Shown here: in pieces, positions 1 to 8,716 of the stretch | Numbering within the stretch: the first letter of the stretch is position 1 | Layout of the letters: every line of letters starts with the position of its first letter | Assembly (NCBI RefSeq): GCF_032911445.1 | Contig: NZ_JAWJEJ010000001.1 | Location: 1,364,001-1,428,000 of the forward strand | Origin: Sphingomonas sp. HF-S4 | GTDB lineage: Bacteria; Pseudomonadota; Alphaproteobacteria; Sphingomonadales; Sphingomonadaceae | Direction: 5' to 3' | DNA: 64,000 nt | Notes under the pieces: generated by a model | Databases searched by the model: none | What the model saw: the letters and a program-made list of their open reading frames with translations, nothing else | Told to the model about the DNA's origin: nothing | Position numbers and translations under genes: made by a program

Positions 1-722
1 CCGCGCGGCCCTGCATCTTCGAGTACGTCTATTTCTCACGTCCCGATTCGATCAGCGACAATCGCTCGGTCTATTCGGTCCGGAAGGCGATCGGCGCGCA
101 GCTGGCGATCGAATCGCCGGTCGAGGCCGATCTGGTCGTCCCCGTCCCCGATTCGGGTGTGCCGGCGGCGATCGGCTATGCGCAGCAGAGCGGCATCCCG
201 TTCGAGCTGGGGATCATCCGCTCGCACTATGTCGGCCGCACCTTCATCCAGCCGGGCGACAAGGTCCGCCACCTCGGCGTAAAGCTCAAGCACAACGCCA
301 ACAAGGACCTGATCAAGGGCAAGCGCATCGTCCTGATCGACGATTCGATCGTGCGCGGCACCACCAGCCTCAAGATCGTCCAGATGATGCACGAGGCGGG
401 CGCCGCCGAAGTGCATATGCGCATCGCCAGCCCGCCGACGCGGCATTCGTGCTTCTACGGCGTCGATACGCCCGAACGCGCCAAGCTGCTCGCCGCCAAG
501 CTCGACGTCGAGGGGATGACCGGGTTCATCCATGCCGACAGTCTGGCATTCATCAGCATCGACGGGCTCTACAAGGCGCTGGGCGAAGCGCACCGCGCCG
601 ACATCCACCCCAAATATTGCGATGCCTGCTTCACCGGCGACTATCCAACCACGCTCACCGACCAGGACGAGTTGGCGCCGCCGCCGGACCAGTTCGCGCT
701 GCTCGAAGAGCGTGTGGGCTGA
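1..722 (+). CDS. purF: Amidophosphoribosyltransferase, C-terminal part (5' end outside window)
   Basis: This enzyme commits PRPP to purine synthesis by transferring glutamine-derived ammonia to it in the cytosol. The reading frame is already open at the left edge (first full codon at base 3) and about 239 residues remain of a protein that is usually near 490. The visible part is the phosphoribosyltransferase half. It starts near the conserved CIFEYVYFSRPDS segment and carries the PRPP-binding motif VLIDDSIVRGTT. The N-terminal glutamine amidotransferase domain with its catalytic Cys lies outside the window. Nothing in the visible part looks damaged. An inverted repeat follows the stop codon. 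It is the only clear housekeeping biosynthetic gene in the window. Confidence 0.96.
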   Translation, partial: ARPCIFEYVYFSRPDSISDNRSVYSVRKAIGAQLAIESPVEADLVVPVPDSGVPAAIGYAQQSGIPFELGIIRSHYVGRTFIQPGDKVRHLGVKLKHNANKDLIKGKRIVLIDDSIVRGTTSLKIVQMMHEAGAAEVHMRIASPPTRHSCFYGVDTPERAKLLAAKLDVEGMTGFIHADSLAFISIDGLYKALGEAHRADIHPKYCDACFTGDYPTTLTDQDELAPPPDQFALLEERVG

Positions 723-735
723 GGGCATCCACATA

Positions 736-830
736 TTCCGTTCGCGTTGCGCTTGTCGAAGCGCCGTCCTTCTTCCTAGAGGGCGGGGCAAGCGCAGTAC
801 GGCGCTTCGACAAGCTCAGCGCGAACGGGA
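736..830. repeat. Palindromic intergenic repeat between purF and the SDR gene
   Basis: Two arms of about 32 bases (736-767 and 799-830) are reverse complements at nearly all positions and are separated by 31 bases. The right arm reads GGCGCTTCGACAAGCTCAGC through its core. It ends directly against the SDR start region, so it could fold as a long hairpin that terminates purF transcription. I believe this GCTTGTCGAAGCGCC type of element is common in sphingomonad genomes, but that is from memory. Confidence 0.75.
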
Positions 831-836
831 ATGGTA

Positions 837-1547
837 ATGTCCGAACGTCCTCTTCAAGATAAGATCGCCCTCGTCACGGGCGCCAGCCGCGGCATTGGTG
901 CCGCTACGGCTCGGGCGCTCGGCGCTGCCGGCGCGCATGTCGTGCTGACCGCGCGTACCGCGGGCGGGCTCGAGGAAGTCGAGGAGGCGATCTACGCGTC
1001 CGGAGGCAGCGCGACGATCGCGCCGATGGACCTGACCGAGAATGAGAGCATCGCGCGGCTGGCGGCTGCGGTGTCGGAGCGTTGGAACGCGCTCGACCTG
1101 CTCGTGCTCAATGCGGCGTCGCTGGGCAGCCTGACCGCGGTCGGCGCGATCGACTTCAAGGAATTCGCCAAGGTGCTGACGCTCAACGTCACCGCGCAGG
1201 CGGCGATGCTCGCCTCGTTCGACCCGCTGCTGCGTGCGGGAAGCCAGGCGCGGGTGATCGGGCTGACCTCGAGCGTCGGGCGGACGCCGCGGGCCTATTG
1301 GGGGAGCTATGGCGCCTCCAAGGCGGCGTTCGAGAATCTGCTGCTGAGCTATGGCGAGGAAGTGCGCCATGTCAGCGGCGTGCGCGTGGTGATCGTTGAT
1401 CCCGGCGCGACCCGGACCAAGATGCGTGCGCGCGCCTTCCCGGGCGAGAATGCCGAGACGGTGAAGGCGCCCGAAGTGGTGGCCGAGCGGATATTGGCGC
1501 TGGCGATCGACGGGTTCGAGACCGGGCATTTCGAGCGGGTGGAATAA
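837..1547 (+). CDS. SDR family NAD(P)-dependent oxidoreductase
   Basis: This is a cytosolic short-chain dehydrogenase/reductase of 236 residues, a normal length for classical SDRs. The dinucleotide-binding motif TGASRGIG is at residues 14-21, an NAAS variant of the NNAG motif is near 92, and the catalytic Ser near 145 is followed by the Y158-x3-K162 pair (SYGASK). The start at 837 is preferred because a weak ACGGGA ribosome site lies six bases upstream; an in-frame ATG also lies at 831. It follows purF beyond an inverted repeat and ends before a GC-rich repeat, so it looks like a single-gene unit. The substrate is unknown. Confidence 0.85.
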   Translation: MSERPLQDKIALVTGASRGIGAATARALGAAGAHVVLTARTAGGLEEVEEAIYASGGSATIAPMDLTENESIARLAAAVSERWNALDLLVLNAASLGSLTAVGAIDFKEFAKVLTLNVTAQAAMLASFDPLLRAGSQARVIGLTSSVGRTPRAYWGSYGASKAAFENLLLSYGEEVRHVSGVRVVIVDPGATRTKMRARAFPGENAETVKAPEVVAERILALAIDGFETGHFERVE

Positions 1548-1555
1548 CCTGTTCG

Positions 1556-1700
1556 CCCCTCCCTGCTTGCGGGGAGGGGCCGGGGGGTGGGTTCAGCGAC
1601 GGACGAGGCTCGATGCCTCGACCAGCGCTTCGATGCTGGGCTTAAGAGCTCTTTGAGCAGACGCGCGCACCCACCCCTACCCCTCCCTTTCAGCGAGGGG
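1556..1700. repeat. GC-rich inverted-repeat element, copy 1
   Basis: This element lies between the convergent SDR and PQQ dehydrogenase genes. It starts with a CCCCTCCCTG...GGGGAGGGG hairpin and ends with ACCCACCCC...CCCTCCCTTTC.GAGGGG, so its two ends are reverse complementary. The internal stretch GAGCAGACGCGCGCACCCA recurs almost exactly in the element at 34106-34258, which identifies the two as copies of one family. It probably also acts as a bidirectional terminator. Confidence 0.8.
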
Positions 1701-1719
1701 AGTAGTCGGGGCCCGACGC

Positions 1720-3816
1720 TCAATTGCCCTTGAGGATTTCCGCCCAATCCTCGTTCGCACGGCGCTTGAGATACGCGTGGACCGCTTTGGCATCGTCCTC
1801 TCCCAGCACGTCGGCGAAGCTCGCCATGCCCTTTTCGAGGCGGGCTCCACGCAGGACGATGTCGAGGAATTGCTGGTGCGTCGCCGGGGTCATCCGGCGC
1901 AGATCCTTGATCCCGCCGCGCGCGGCCTCGCCGTGGCAGGTGGCGCAATGCTGGGCGTAGAGCTCCTCGCCATGGGCGACGATCTCCGGCGCTGCCACGG
2001 TGTCGGCGGGGCGTTCGAGCGCCGGCTCCACCTCGGCCAATGCAGGCAATTGCGCCTTGCCGCCGAGCTTGAACACGAGCAGCCGCGGTGAGGAAATCGG
2101 GAAGCCGAGTGCCTTGGCGGTGCTCGAATGCGCGAGCCCCCCGCCCCAGCCGGCATTGACCGCGACATATTGCTCGCCGCCGATGCTGTAGGCGATCGGC
2201 GCGGCGATCGGGAGTTGCTGGACGGGCATCTCCCAGAGCTTGTCGCCGGTATCGGCGCGATAGGCCGCGAAGGTGCCGGCGATCGTGCCCTGGAAGACGA
2301 GGTTGCCCGCAGTGGCGAGGATGCCGCCGCTGCCGCGTGCAGGGTATGGCACGCGCCAGCGCTCCCTCTGCTTGACCGGATCCCAGGCGGTCAGCCAAGC
2401 CTTGTTGTTCGCCGCGGCATAAGCGGCCGCGGCCTTGCGGGTAAGCTCATAGCCGGTGGTCGAGATGCCGAGCTGGCTCATGTTGCCCGGCGTCTGCTTG
2501 AAGCCGGGGTTGACCGAGAACGCCATGTACATCTCGGTCACCGGGAAATAAGCGAGCCCTGTCCTGGGGCTGTACGCCATCGGGTTCCAATTGTGCCCCC
2601 CGCCGGGACCCGGGGTGAGCAATACCGGGGTCTCGCCATAGCGCGTCTCCGGGTTCACGTTCGGGCGGCCGGTGGCCATGTCGATGCCGCTGGCCCAGTT
2701 CATCGGCACGAAGGGCTTGGCCGAGATCAGCTTTCCGGTGGCACGATCGAGGACGTAGAAGAAGCCGTTCTTGGGCGCCTGCATCAGCACCTTCCGCGGC
2801 TTGCCCTCGATCACCAGGTCGGCGAGGATCATCGACTGGGTGGCGGTATAGTCCCATTCATCGCCGGGGGTGGTCTGGTAGTGCCAGACATAGGCGCCGG
2901 TCTTGGCATTGAGCGCGACGATCGAGGAGAGGAACAGGTTGTCGCCGCCGCCCGGGCTGCGATAGCGCTGGGCCCACGGCCCCCCATTGCCGGTGCCGAT
3001 ATAGACCAAGTCGAGATCGGGATCGTAGACGATCGAATCCCATACGGTGCCGCCGCCGCCGACCTTCCACCATTGCCCGTTCCAGGTCTTAGCGGCCATC
3101 TCCAGGATCGGATTGGCTTGCGGCTTCGCGGGATCGCCGGGGACGGTGTAGAAGCGCCAGAGCTGCTTGCCGGTCGCGGCATCATAGGCCGTGACATAGC
3201 CTCGCGCCGCGCCTTCGGCGCCGGCATTGCCGATCAGCACCTTGCCGTCGAACACGCGCGGCGCACCGGTGATGGTGTAGGGCCAGACCGGCTCGAGCGT
3301 ATTGACGCTCCACACCGGCTTTCCCGACTTTGCATTGACCGCGATCAGTCGGCCGTCGAGCGTGGCGAGGAGGATGTTGCCCTTCCACGCCGCCAGCCCA
3401 CGGGTGACGATGTCGCAGCAGGCGATCTTGCCCTTTTCGCGATCGACCTTGGGATCGAAGCGCCACAGCTCGCGGCCGGTGCGCGCGTTATAGGCGACCG
3501 TCACGTTCCACGGCTCGATATTGTAGAGGACGCCGCCGATCATCAGCGGCGACGCCTCGACCCCGCGATCGACCGGCAGGTCGGCGTACCAGGCGAGGCC
3601 CAGGCTCGCGACGTTGCCGGCGTTGATCGCGTCGAGCGGGCTGAAGCGCTGCTCGTCATAGGTGCGGCCCGGCGCCATCCATTCGCCGGGGGACTTGTCC
3701 GCTGCAAGCAGGCGGGCGTGATCGACATCGGCGGGCTTCCGCGTCTGCGCGACGCCCTGCGCCGCGATGCTGGCGCAGCCCAAAGCGAGCGCGGCCCGCC
3801 AGAAAGTCGGTCGCAT
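1720..3816 (-). CDS. PQQ-dependent quinohaemoprotein alcohol dehydrogenase
   Basis: This is an exported (periplasmic) alcohol dehydrogenase using pyrroloquinoline quinone and c-type haem, passing electrons to the respiratory chain. The 698-residue product matches type II quinohaemoprotein dehydrogenases in length. It has a signal peptide (residues 1-24, ending near GVAQT), an eight-bladed propeller region, adjacent cysteines C133-C134 that suit the ring disulfide over PQQ, and the TPGDEWDYTA segment typical of the catalytic Asp region. A C-terminal cytochrome c domain has C624-x2-C627-H628 and a candidate axial Met near 664. The start at 3816 has GGGGGAAG upstream; reading further upstream enters the regulator gene. 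It is the last gene of a leftward operon, 14 bases after the LuxR gene. The natural alcohol is unknown. Confidence 0.93.
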   Translation of the reverse strand: MRPTFWRAALALGCASIAAQGVAQTRKPADVDHARLLAADKSPGEWMAPGRTYDEQRFSPLDAINAGNVASLGLAWYADLPVDRGVEASPLMIGGVLYNIEPWNVTVAYNARTGRELWRFDPKVDREKGKIACCDIVTRGLAAWKGNILLATLDGRLIAVNAKSGKPVWSVNTLEPVWPYTITGAPRVFDGKVLIGNAGAEGAARGYVTAYDAATGKQLWRFYTVPGDPAKPQANPILEMAAKTWNGQWWKVGGGGTVWDSIVYDPDLDLVYIGTGNGGPWAQRYRSPGGGDNLFLSSIVALNAKTGAYVWHYQTTPGDEWDYTATQSMILADLVIEGKPRKVLMQAPKNGFFYVLDRATGKLISAKPFVPMNWASGIDMATGRPNVNPETRYGETPVLLTPGPGGGHNWNPMAYSPRTGLAYFPVTEMYMAFSVNPGFKQTPGNMSQLGISTTGYELTRKAAAAYAAANNKAWLTAWDPVKQRERWRVPYPARGSGGILATAGNLVFQGTIAGTFAAYRADTGDKLWEMPVQQLPIAAPIAYSIGGEQYVAVNAGWGGGLAHSSTAKALGFPISSPRLLVFKLGGKAQLPALAEVEPALERPADTVAAPEIVAHGEELYAQHCATCHGEAARGGIKDLRRMTPATHQQFLDIVLRGARLEKGMASFADVLGEDDAKAVHAYLKRRANEDWAEILKGN

Positions 3817-3830
3817 GATCTTCCCCCGTC

Positions 3831-4598
3831 TCAATGCTGGGCCAGATTCGGCGCGGCGATCAGCCGGCGGTGCAGCGCGACCAGATCGCGGCGATTGGCG
3901 ACGCCGAGCTTGCCGTAGGCGCGGCGGCGATAGGTGACGATCGTGGTCGGCGAGAGCAGCCGCGCCTGCGCGATGCCCTCCTGCGTTTCGCCGAGCATGA
4001 GCCCGGCGGCGACTTCGGCCTCGCGCGCGCTCAACCGGCATTCGAGCCCGAGCAGCTTCTCGACCAGCGCGTCTTCGTCGAACAGGAAACCGGTGGCGGC
4101 GTTGGCGCGGAGATGCTGCGCCAATGCTGCGTAGAGCAGCGCAGCATGCGTCTCGATCCGCGAGACATCGTGCGCTGCGAAGGCGCCGACGGCGACGGTG
4201 CGATAGCCGCTGGCGATCAGATCGGGCCAGAGGATAGACAGCCGCTCGATCACCCCGGCGCGCTCGTAGCAGGCAGCGCGATAGGCGGGGTCGGCGATGT
4301 CCGAGGCACTGCGGCGTACAATCAGCGGATTGGTGCCGCGCGCGCGCAGCATTTGCGCGTCCGAGCGCCAATGCGCGCGAGCATAGTCGCGCGAGGCCGC
4401 GAGCGGGAAATCGGGCTGCGCGGGCGTGCTGCCCTCGGCGAACAGGAGTTCCACCCCGCGCCGGGTACGTCGGAACACCGAGCAGAGCTCGACCGCGCCG
4501 AGCACGCGCAGCGCATCGAGGAAGCGCACCGGGAAGGCGGCGCTGCCGATCGCCGCGACCAGCTCGGCGAGCGCATCGGCGGTGGTGCGCTCGCTCAT
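3831..4598 (-). CDS. LuxR-family transcriptional regulator
   Basis: This is a 255-residue protein with a C-terminal LuxR/FixJ-type helix-turn-helix at about residues 190-250 (LSAREAEVAAGLMLGETQ followed by SPTTIVTYRRRAYGKLGV). The N-terminal 180 residues have no receiver-domain Asp or autoinducer motif that I recognise and may bind a small ligand. Its ATG overlaps the stop of the upstream hydrolase gene (ATGA at 4595-4598), and the PQQ dehydrogenase gene follows after 14 bases. The regulator is therefore buried inside the operon it may control. This suggests autoregulation by a pathway compound, but no target site can be proven from sequence. Confidence 0.88.
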   Translation of the reverse strand: MSERTTADALAELVAAIGSAAFPVRFLDALRVLGAVELCSVFRRTRRGVELLFAEGSTPAQPDFPLAASRDYARAHWRSDAQMLRARGTNPLIVRRSASDIADPAYRAACYERAGVIERLSILWPDLIASGYRTVAVGAFAAHDVSRIETHAALLYAALAQHLRANAATGFLFDEDALVEKLLGLECRLSAREAEVAAGLMLGETQEGIAQARLLSPTTIVTYRRRAYGKLGVANRRDLVALHRRLIAAPNLAQH

Positions 4599-5770
4599 GG
4601 CGCGAGCAGGCCCTTGCGGCGGCTCCACCCGGTCACTGCGTCGATGCAAGCCGCAAGCAGCTCGGGCTGGCCGAGATAATAATGTGTCGCGCCTTCGAGG
4701 CGGACATATTCCTTGTCGGGGGTCGCCAGTGCTTCGAAGATCGCCGGGTTGTGGGTCGAGGGCACCGCTTCGTCGGCGGTGTTCTCGATCAGCAGGACCG
4801 GTGTCCCGTGGATCTTGGCGGCGTTGAGCGGGCCCTTGGCGTTGGACTTGTCGTAGCTCCACTGGCTGAGCCACGAGCGCAGCGTCGTGTAGCGCGCCAG
4901 CCCGACGGGGCCGACATTCACGGCGCGGGGATCGCCCATATAGCTCCAGCCGACGCGGCGGTCCGAGCGATCGACCGTGGGATCGAACCAGCGCACGTCG
5001 CACATCGTGCGGTGGACGACGAAGGCGCGCTCCTGCTCGACGCCGCCTGCCGCCTTGAGCCGCGCCAACTGGCCTTCGGCCCAGGCCGTGATTCTGCGGT
5101 TGCGCGCGACCTGCGCGGCGCGGAAGCGCGCGACGAATTCGGCGCTGTAGGGCGGCTGGTTGGGGCAATCGGGCGAGTAGATGTCGAGCTCGGGATCGCG
5201 ATTGTCGGGATCGAGCTCGTCGGTGACCGAGGGATCGAGCCATTCGGTCAGCGTCTCGGCGCGCGACAGATGCGCGGCGATGAAGATCACGCCATCCGCG
5301 GGCTGAAGATCCGCCTCTATCAGGTTGGCGGGATCGCCCGCGGGGGTATGCGTGATGCTCGGGGTCTCGGCCTGCGCCTGGTAGAATAGCGACAGCGATC
5401 CGCCGCCCGACCAGCCGAGCAACACCACTTTCTCGTAGCCGAGCTCGGTGCGGGCGTGCGCGATCCACTTGCCGAGGTCGATCGCGACCTTTTCCTGGAT
5501 CAGCGCGGCATCGTTGCGCGGATAGCGGCTCGCGGCGCACAGCACGTCGAGCCCGGCATCGGCGAGCGCGACCGGCATCGGCAGCAGGTGCAGCACCGAG
5601 GTGGGGTGCATGAAGACATAGACCGTGCGCGACGTCGAATCCGGGCGTCGCATCAATTGCCCTTCGAGGTTCACATGCCCCGAGTTCCCGGCAAAGCCAT
5701 AGGTCTCGGTGAACTTGGGATTGTCCGGAAAGGAGAGGATCAGCGGAGTGCGCGTCCAGCCTGCGGTCAT
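4595..5770 (-). CDS. Alpha/beta hydrolase, 391 residues, substrate unknown
   Basis: This is an alpha/beta-hydrolase-fold protein with the nucleophile elbow GWSGGG at 119-124 (Ser121). A likely acid lies in ENTADEAVP and a His in EGATHYYLG near the C-terminus. No signal peptide is apparent, so it is probably cytosolic. At 391 residues it is longer than ordinary meta-cleavage hydrolases, with a large insert between the nucleophile and the acid. The gene overlaps its neighbours by ATGA on both sides (5767-5770 and 4595-4598), implying translational coupling with the flavin hydroxylase and the LuxR gene. The context suggests hydrolysis of an ester, lactone or diketone formed by the upstream oxygenase, which is inference only. 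Confidence 0.85.
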   Translation of the reverse strand: MTAGWTRTPLILSFPDNPKFTETYGFAGNSGHVNLEGQLMRRPDSTSRTVYVFMHPTSVLHLLPMPVALADAGLDVLCAASRYPRNDAALIQEKVAIDLGKWIAHARTELGYEKVVLLGWSGGGSLSLFYQAQAETPSITHTPAGDPANLIEADLQPADGVIFIAAHLSRAETLTEWLDPSVTDELDPDNRDPELDIYSPDCPNQPPYSAEFVARFRAAQVARNRRITAWAEGQLARLKAAGGVEQERAFVVHRTMCDVRWFDPTVDRSDRRVGWSYMGDPRAVNVGPVGLARYTTLRSWLSQWSYDKSNAKGPLNAAKIHGTPVLLIENTADEAVPSTHNPAIFEALATPDKEYVRLEGATHYYLGQPELLAACIDAVTGWSRRKGLLAP

Positions 5771-6978
5771 GCCCTGCCTCCGTCGAGCGGCACGCGCGTG
5801 GCGTCGTAGCGGAACAGCCATTCGTAGCGATCCACGACCTGGTCCGGCGCCCATTGCGCGTCGACATAGGCCTGGGCATTGGCGGGATCGGCGAGCGTCG
5901 GGTTGTGGAAGCGCTCGGCATTGGCGGCCGCACCTTCGACGGCGCGGGTAGTGCGCGGAATGCGGGCCTGCTGGTAGCGGTCGAGCGCCTCCTCGACGCT
6001 GTCGAATTCCTCGAAGGCACGCGCGAGGATGCACGCATCCTCGATCGCCATCACCGCACCCTGGGCGAGGAACGGCAAAGTCGAGTGACACGCATCGCCG
6101 AGCAACGCGATCCTTCCCTGCACCCATTCGGGCATCGGCGGGCGCGAAATCAGCGCCCATTTGAACGGCTGCGGGATCGCTTCGATATAGGTGTGCACGT
6201 CCTCGTGCCAGCCGGGATAATCGTCGTGATATTCCTGATTGGTCCCCGCGCTCGACCAGGATTCGATCTGCCAGTCGTGCCGCTCGACCACGCTGGTGAA
6301 GTTGATCAACTCGCCGCGGCGGATCGGATAGTGGATCACGTGCCCGCCCGGCCCGATCCAGTTGACGCCGATCGGACGCCGCAGCCGCTCGGGAAGGCGC
6401 TCGGCGGGGATGACGCCGCGCCACGCGACGATGCCGGTGAACGTGGCCGGGCCCGCCCCGAACAGCAGCTCGCGCATTTTCGAATGGACGCCGTCCGCAC
6501 CGATCACCGTGTCGAAGGTTGCCGGCGGCTGGCCCTCGAAGGCGAGCGTGACCGATGCCCCACGCTGTTCGACTCCGACAAAGCGATGATCGAGCCGCAC
6601 CGATCCCGGCGCCGCCGCCTCGACCGCCTTGACCAGGATCTGGTGCAGGTCGTTGCGGTGAAACGTGAAATAGGGGAAGCCGTATCGCTGCTGCGCGCCG
6701 ATCCCCAGGTCGAACAGCTTCCAGCTATCCCCCGTGTTCCACAGCCGGATTTCCTTGCCCTCGGGTTCGAAACAGGCGGCGCGGATCTCGGCTTCGAGCC
6801 CCAGACCGAACAGCACGCGGATGCCGTTGGGGCTGAGTTGGAGCCCAGCCCCGACTTCCTGGAGCTGGCTCGCCTGCTCGAACACGGTGACGTGGAAGCC
6901 CTTGCGCAGCAGCGCGAGCGCGGTGGTCAGGCCGCCGATGCCGCCACCGACGATTCCGATCCTGGGATTGTCTTTCAT
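5767..6978 (-). CDS. FAD-dependent aromatic hydroxylase (class A flavoprotein monooxygenase)
   Basis: This is a single-component flavin monooxygenase of 403 residues, the size expected for the salicylate / 3-hydroxybenzoate / 6-hydroxynicotinate hydroxylase group. The FAD-binding GGGIGG motif is at 11-16, a DG motif (GADGVHSKMR) at 160-169, and the second FAD motif GDACHSTLPF at 294-303 followed by QGAVMAIEDA. Such enzymes hydroxylate phenolic or N-heteroaromatic acids with NAD(P)H and O2 in the cytosol. The exact substrate cannot be assigned. It lies 93 bases downstream of the aldehyde dehydrogenase gene, and that gap holds a small palindrome (7010-7023). Confidence 0.9.
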   Translation of the reverse strand: MKDNPRIGIVGGGIGGLTTALALLRKGFHVTVFEQASQLQEVGAGLQLSPNGIRVLFGLGLEAEIRAACFEPEGKEIRLWNTGDSWKLFDLGIGAQQRYGFPYFTFHRNDLHQILVKAVEAAAPGSVRLDHRFVGVEQRGASVTLAFEGQPPATFDTVIGADGVHSKMRELLFGAGPATFTGIVAWRGVIPAERLPERLRRPIGVNWIGPGGHVIHYPIRRGELINFTSVVERHDWQIESWSSAGTNQEYHDDYPGWHEDVHTYIEAIPQPFKWALISRPPMPEWVQGRIALLGDACHSTLPFLAQGAVMAIEDACILARAFEEFDSVEEALDRYQQARIPRTTRAVEGAAANAERFHNPTLADPANAQAYVDAQWAPDQVVDRYEWLFRYDATRVPLDGGRA

Positions 6979-7009
6979 ACTGCCCCTTGCCTGCGCTCAA
7001 CCCTGACGA

Positions 7010-7023
7010 ATGACGTTTGTCAT
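7010..7023. promoter_or_regulatory. Short palindrome upstream of the flavin hydroxylase gene
   Basis: ATGAC-GTTT-GTCAT is a perfect inverted repeat with 5-base arms, about 32 bases before the hydroxylase start. Its position in the only sizeable gap of this operon makes it a candidate operator for a secondary promoter. Five-base arms can arise by chance. Confidence 0.3.
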
Positions 7024-7071
7024 GAATCAGGTGGTCGCGCGTCTTGTCTCTTGTCCGTGCTGCCGTTGACG

Positions 7072-8577
7072 CTAGATCGCGATCGCCACGGCCTTGGTCT
7101 CAGTGTACGCTTCGATGCCCTCGCGGCCGTTCTCGCGGCCCCAGCCCGATTGCTTGAACCCGCCGAACGGCAGCGCCGGATCGAGCCCGCCGCCATTGAC
7201 GCGTACCGTCCCTGCCTTGAGCTTCCGCGCGAGCCGGTGCGCAGTGGAGAGGTCGTTGGTCCAGACCACCGCGCCCAGCCCGTATTCGGTAGCGTTCGCT
7301 TCGGCGGCGATGCGGTCGAGATCCGTGTCGTCGAACGACATCGCGCACAGCACCGGTCCGAAAATCTCTTCGCGCCGCACCGACATTTCGGCGTCGGTGC
7401 CAGTGAGGATCGCCGGCGCGACGAAATAGCCGTCGCCATCGATCGTGCGGCCGCCGGCCCGGAGCGTCGCCCCGGCCTCGGTGCCCTGGCGGACATAGCC
7501 CCGGACTCGGTCGCGCTGTGCCTGCGAGATCACCGGCCCCATCTGGGTGTCGGCCTCTAGCCCCGAGCCGAGCTTGATCCCCTCGGCGATCCTGGCGACG
7601 CCTTCGATCACTTGGTCGAAATGGCGCTGATGGACGAACAGCCGCGAGCCGGCGTTGCACACCTGCCCGGCATTGGTGAAGATCGCCCGCGCCGCGCCTT
7701 CGATCGCCTTGGCCGGATCGGCGTCGGGCAGCACGATTACCGGGGTCTTGCCGCCGAGCTCGAGTGTCACCCGCTTGAAATTGCCCGAAGCGGCGCGAAG
7801 GATCAGCCGGCCGACTTCGGTCGATCCGGTGAAGGTGACCTTGTCGACTCCCGAATGCGCGGTCAGTGCCGCGCCCACGGTCTCGCCGAACCCGGTGAGC
7901 AAGTTGAACGCGCCGTCGGGGAAGCCTATCTCGGCGACCAGATGCGCAAGGCGTAGGGCGGTCAGCGGAGTCTCCTCGGCGGGCTTGAGGATTACCGCGC
8001 AGCCCGCGGCGAGCGCTGGCGCGATCTTGGCCACCGCCATCGCCATCGGCGCGTTCCACGGCACGATCTGCGCGACGACGCCGACCGGCTCGCGCAGGGT
8101 GAAGGCGTGCCAGGTGCCGGGTCCCGAAAGCGCGATCGTCTCGCCGTTGAGCTTGGTCGCCCAGCCGGCATTGTAGCGCAGCACTTCGATCGCATGCGCC
8201 AGATGGAAGAAGCGCGCGTCGCGCAGCGGCATGCCGTTGTCGAGCGTCTCGAGCGCGGCGAATTCGTCGGCATTGGCCTCGAGGGCGTCGGCAAGGCGCA
8301 GCAGCAACCCCGCGCGCGCCGCCGGCTTCATCTCGGTCCATTCGGGATTGTCCATCGCCGCCCGCGCCGCCGCTACCGCGGAATCGGCATCGCCCGCCCG
8401 CGCCTCGGCGACCTGGCCGAGTTCGGCGCCGGTGGCCGGATCGTGCGTGGCGAACCGCGCGCCTTCCTGCGAGTCGACCCAGCGTCCGCCGATGAACAAC
8501 TGGTGCCGGCTCGCGGCGAAGGCGCGCGCCTTGTCGAGCCCGGTCGCCTGCGGTCGATCCGATAGTGCCGCGGTCAT
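7072..8577 (-). CDS. Aldehyde dehydrogenase (NAD(P)+)
   Basis: This is a 501-residue member of the aldehyde dehydrogenase superfamily and probably the first gene of the leftward operon ending in the PQQ dehydrogenase. The catalytic Glu is E273 in TLELGGK and the catalytic Cys is C307 in NAGQVCNAGSR. The usual cofactor-binding PWNAP (173-177) and GSTEVG (251-256) segments are present. It would oxidise an aldehyde to the acid in the cytosol. Being next to PQQ-alcohol and GMC-alcohol dehydrogenases fits an alcohol-aldehyde-acid sequence. The aldehyde is unknown. Two in-frame TAG-free residues of context offer no better start than the ATG at 8577. Confidence 0.92.
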   Translation of the reverse strand: MTAALSDRPQATGLDKARAFAASRHQLFIGGRWVDSQEGARFATHDPATGAELGQVAEARAGDADSAVAAARAAMDNPEWTEMKPAARAGLLLRLADALEANADEFAALETLDNGMPLRDARFFHLAHAIEVLRYNAGWATKLNGETIALSGPGTWHAFTLREPVGVVAQIVPWNAPMAMAVAKIAPALAAGCAVILKPAEETPLTALRLAHLVAEIGFPDGAFNLLTGFGETVGAALTAHSGVDKVTFTGSTEVGRLILRAASGNFKRVTLELGGKTPVIVLPDADPAKAIEGAARAIFTNAGQVCNAGSRLFVHQRHFDQVIEGVARIAEGIKLGSGLEADTQMGPVISQAQRDRVRGYVRQGTEAGATLRAGGRTIDGDGYFVAPAILTGTDAEMSVRREEIFGPVLCAMSFDDTDLDRIAAEANATEYGLGAVVWTNDLSTAHRLARKLKAGTVRVNGGGLDPALPFGGFKQSGWGRENGREGIEAYTETKAVAIAI

Positions 8578-8716
8578 CCTCTACCCCTTCATTTCCGGTC
8601 GCCGGTTGCACCCGCGATCAGCCTTGCTGACATGCATCATAACCAACGGCATTATATCTTGTCGAATGCTATTTGCCATGTCACAACGCAAATCGACAAA
8701 AGGGTCGGGAGCGGAA
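8578..8716. promoter_or_regulatory. Divergent promoter region, aldehyde dehydrogenase / GMC oxidoreductase
   Basis: These 139 bases separate two genes transcribed away from each other and must hold both promoters. The segment 8651-8680 is AT-rich for this window and contains ATTATATC. No clear long palindrome was found. In-frame ATGs at 8666 and 8678 would lengthen the GMC protein, but the ATG at 8717 has a GGGAG ribosome site and is preferred. Confidence 0.5.

Noticed and set aside
2128..3918. Long rightward open frame (596 codons) opposite the PQQ dehydrogenase gene
   Set aside because: It lies wholly antisense to a convincing gene, its product has low-complexity Arg/Gly/Asp-rich composition without motifs, and such frames are expected in high-GC DNA.
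3817..4371. N-terminal extension of the PQQ dehydrogenase to 883 residues
   Set aside because: The extension overlaps the LuxR gene in another frame. The signal peptide and ribosome site place the start at 3816.
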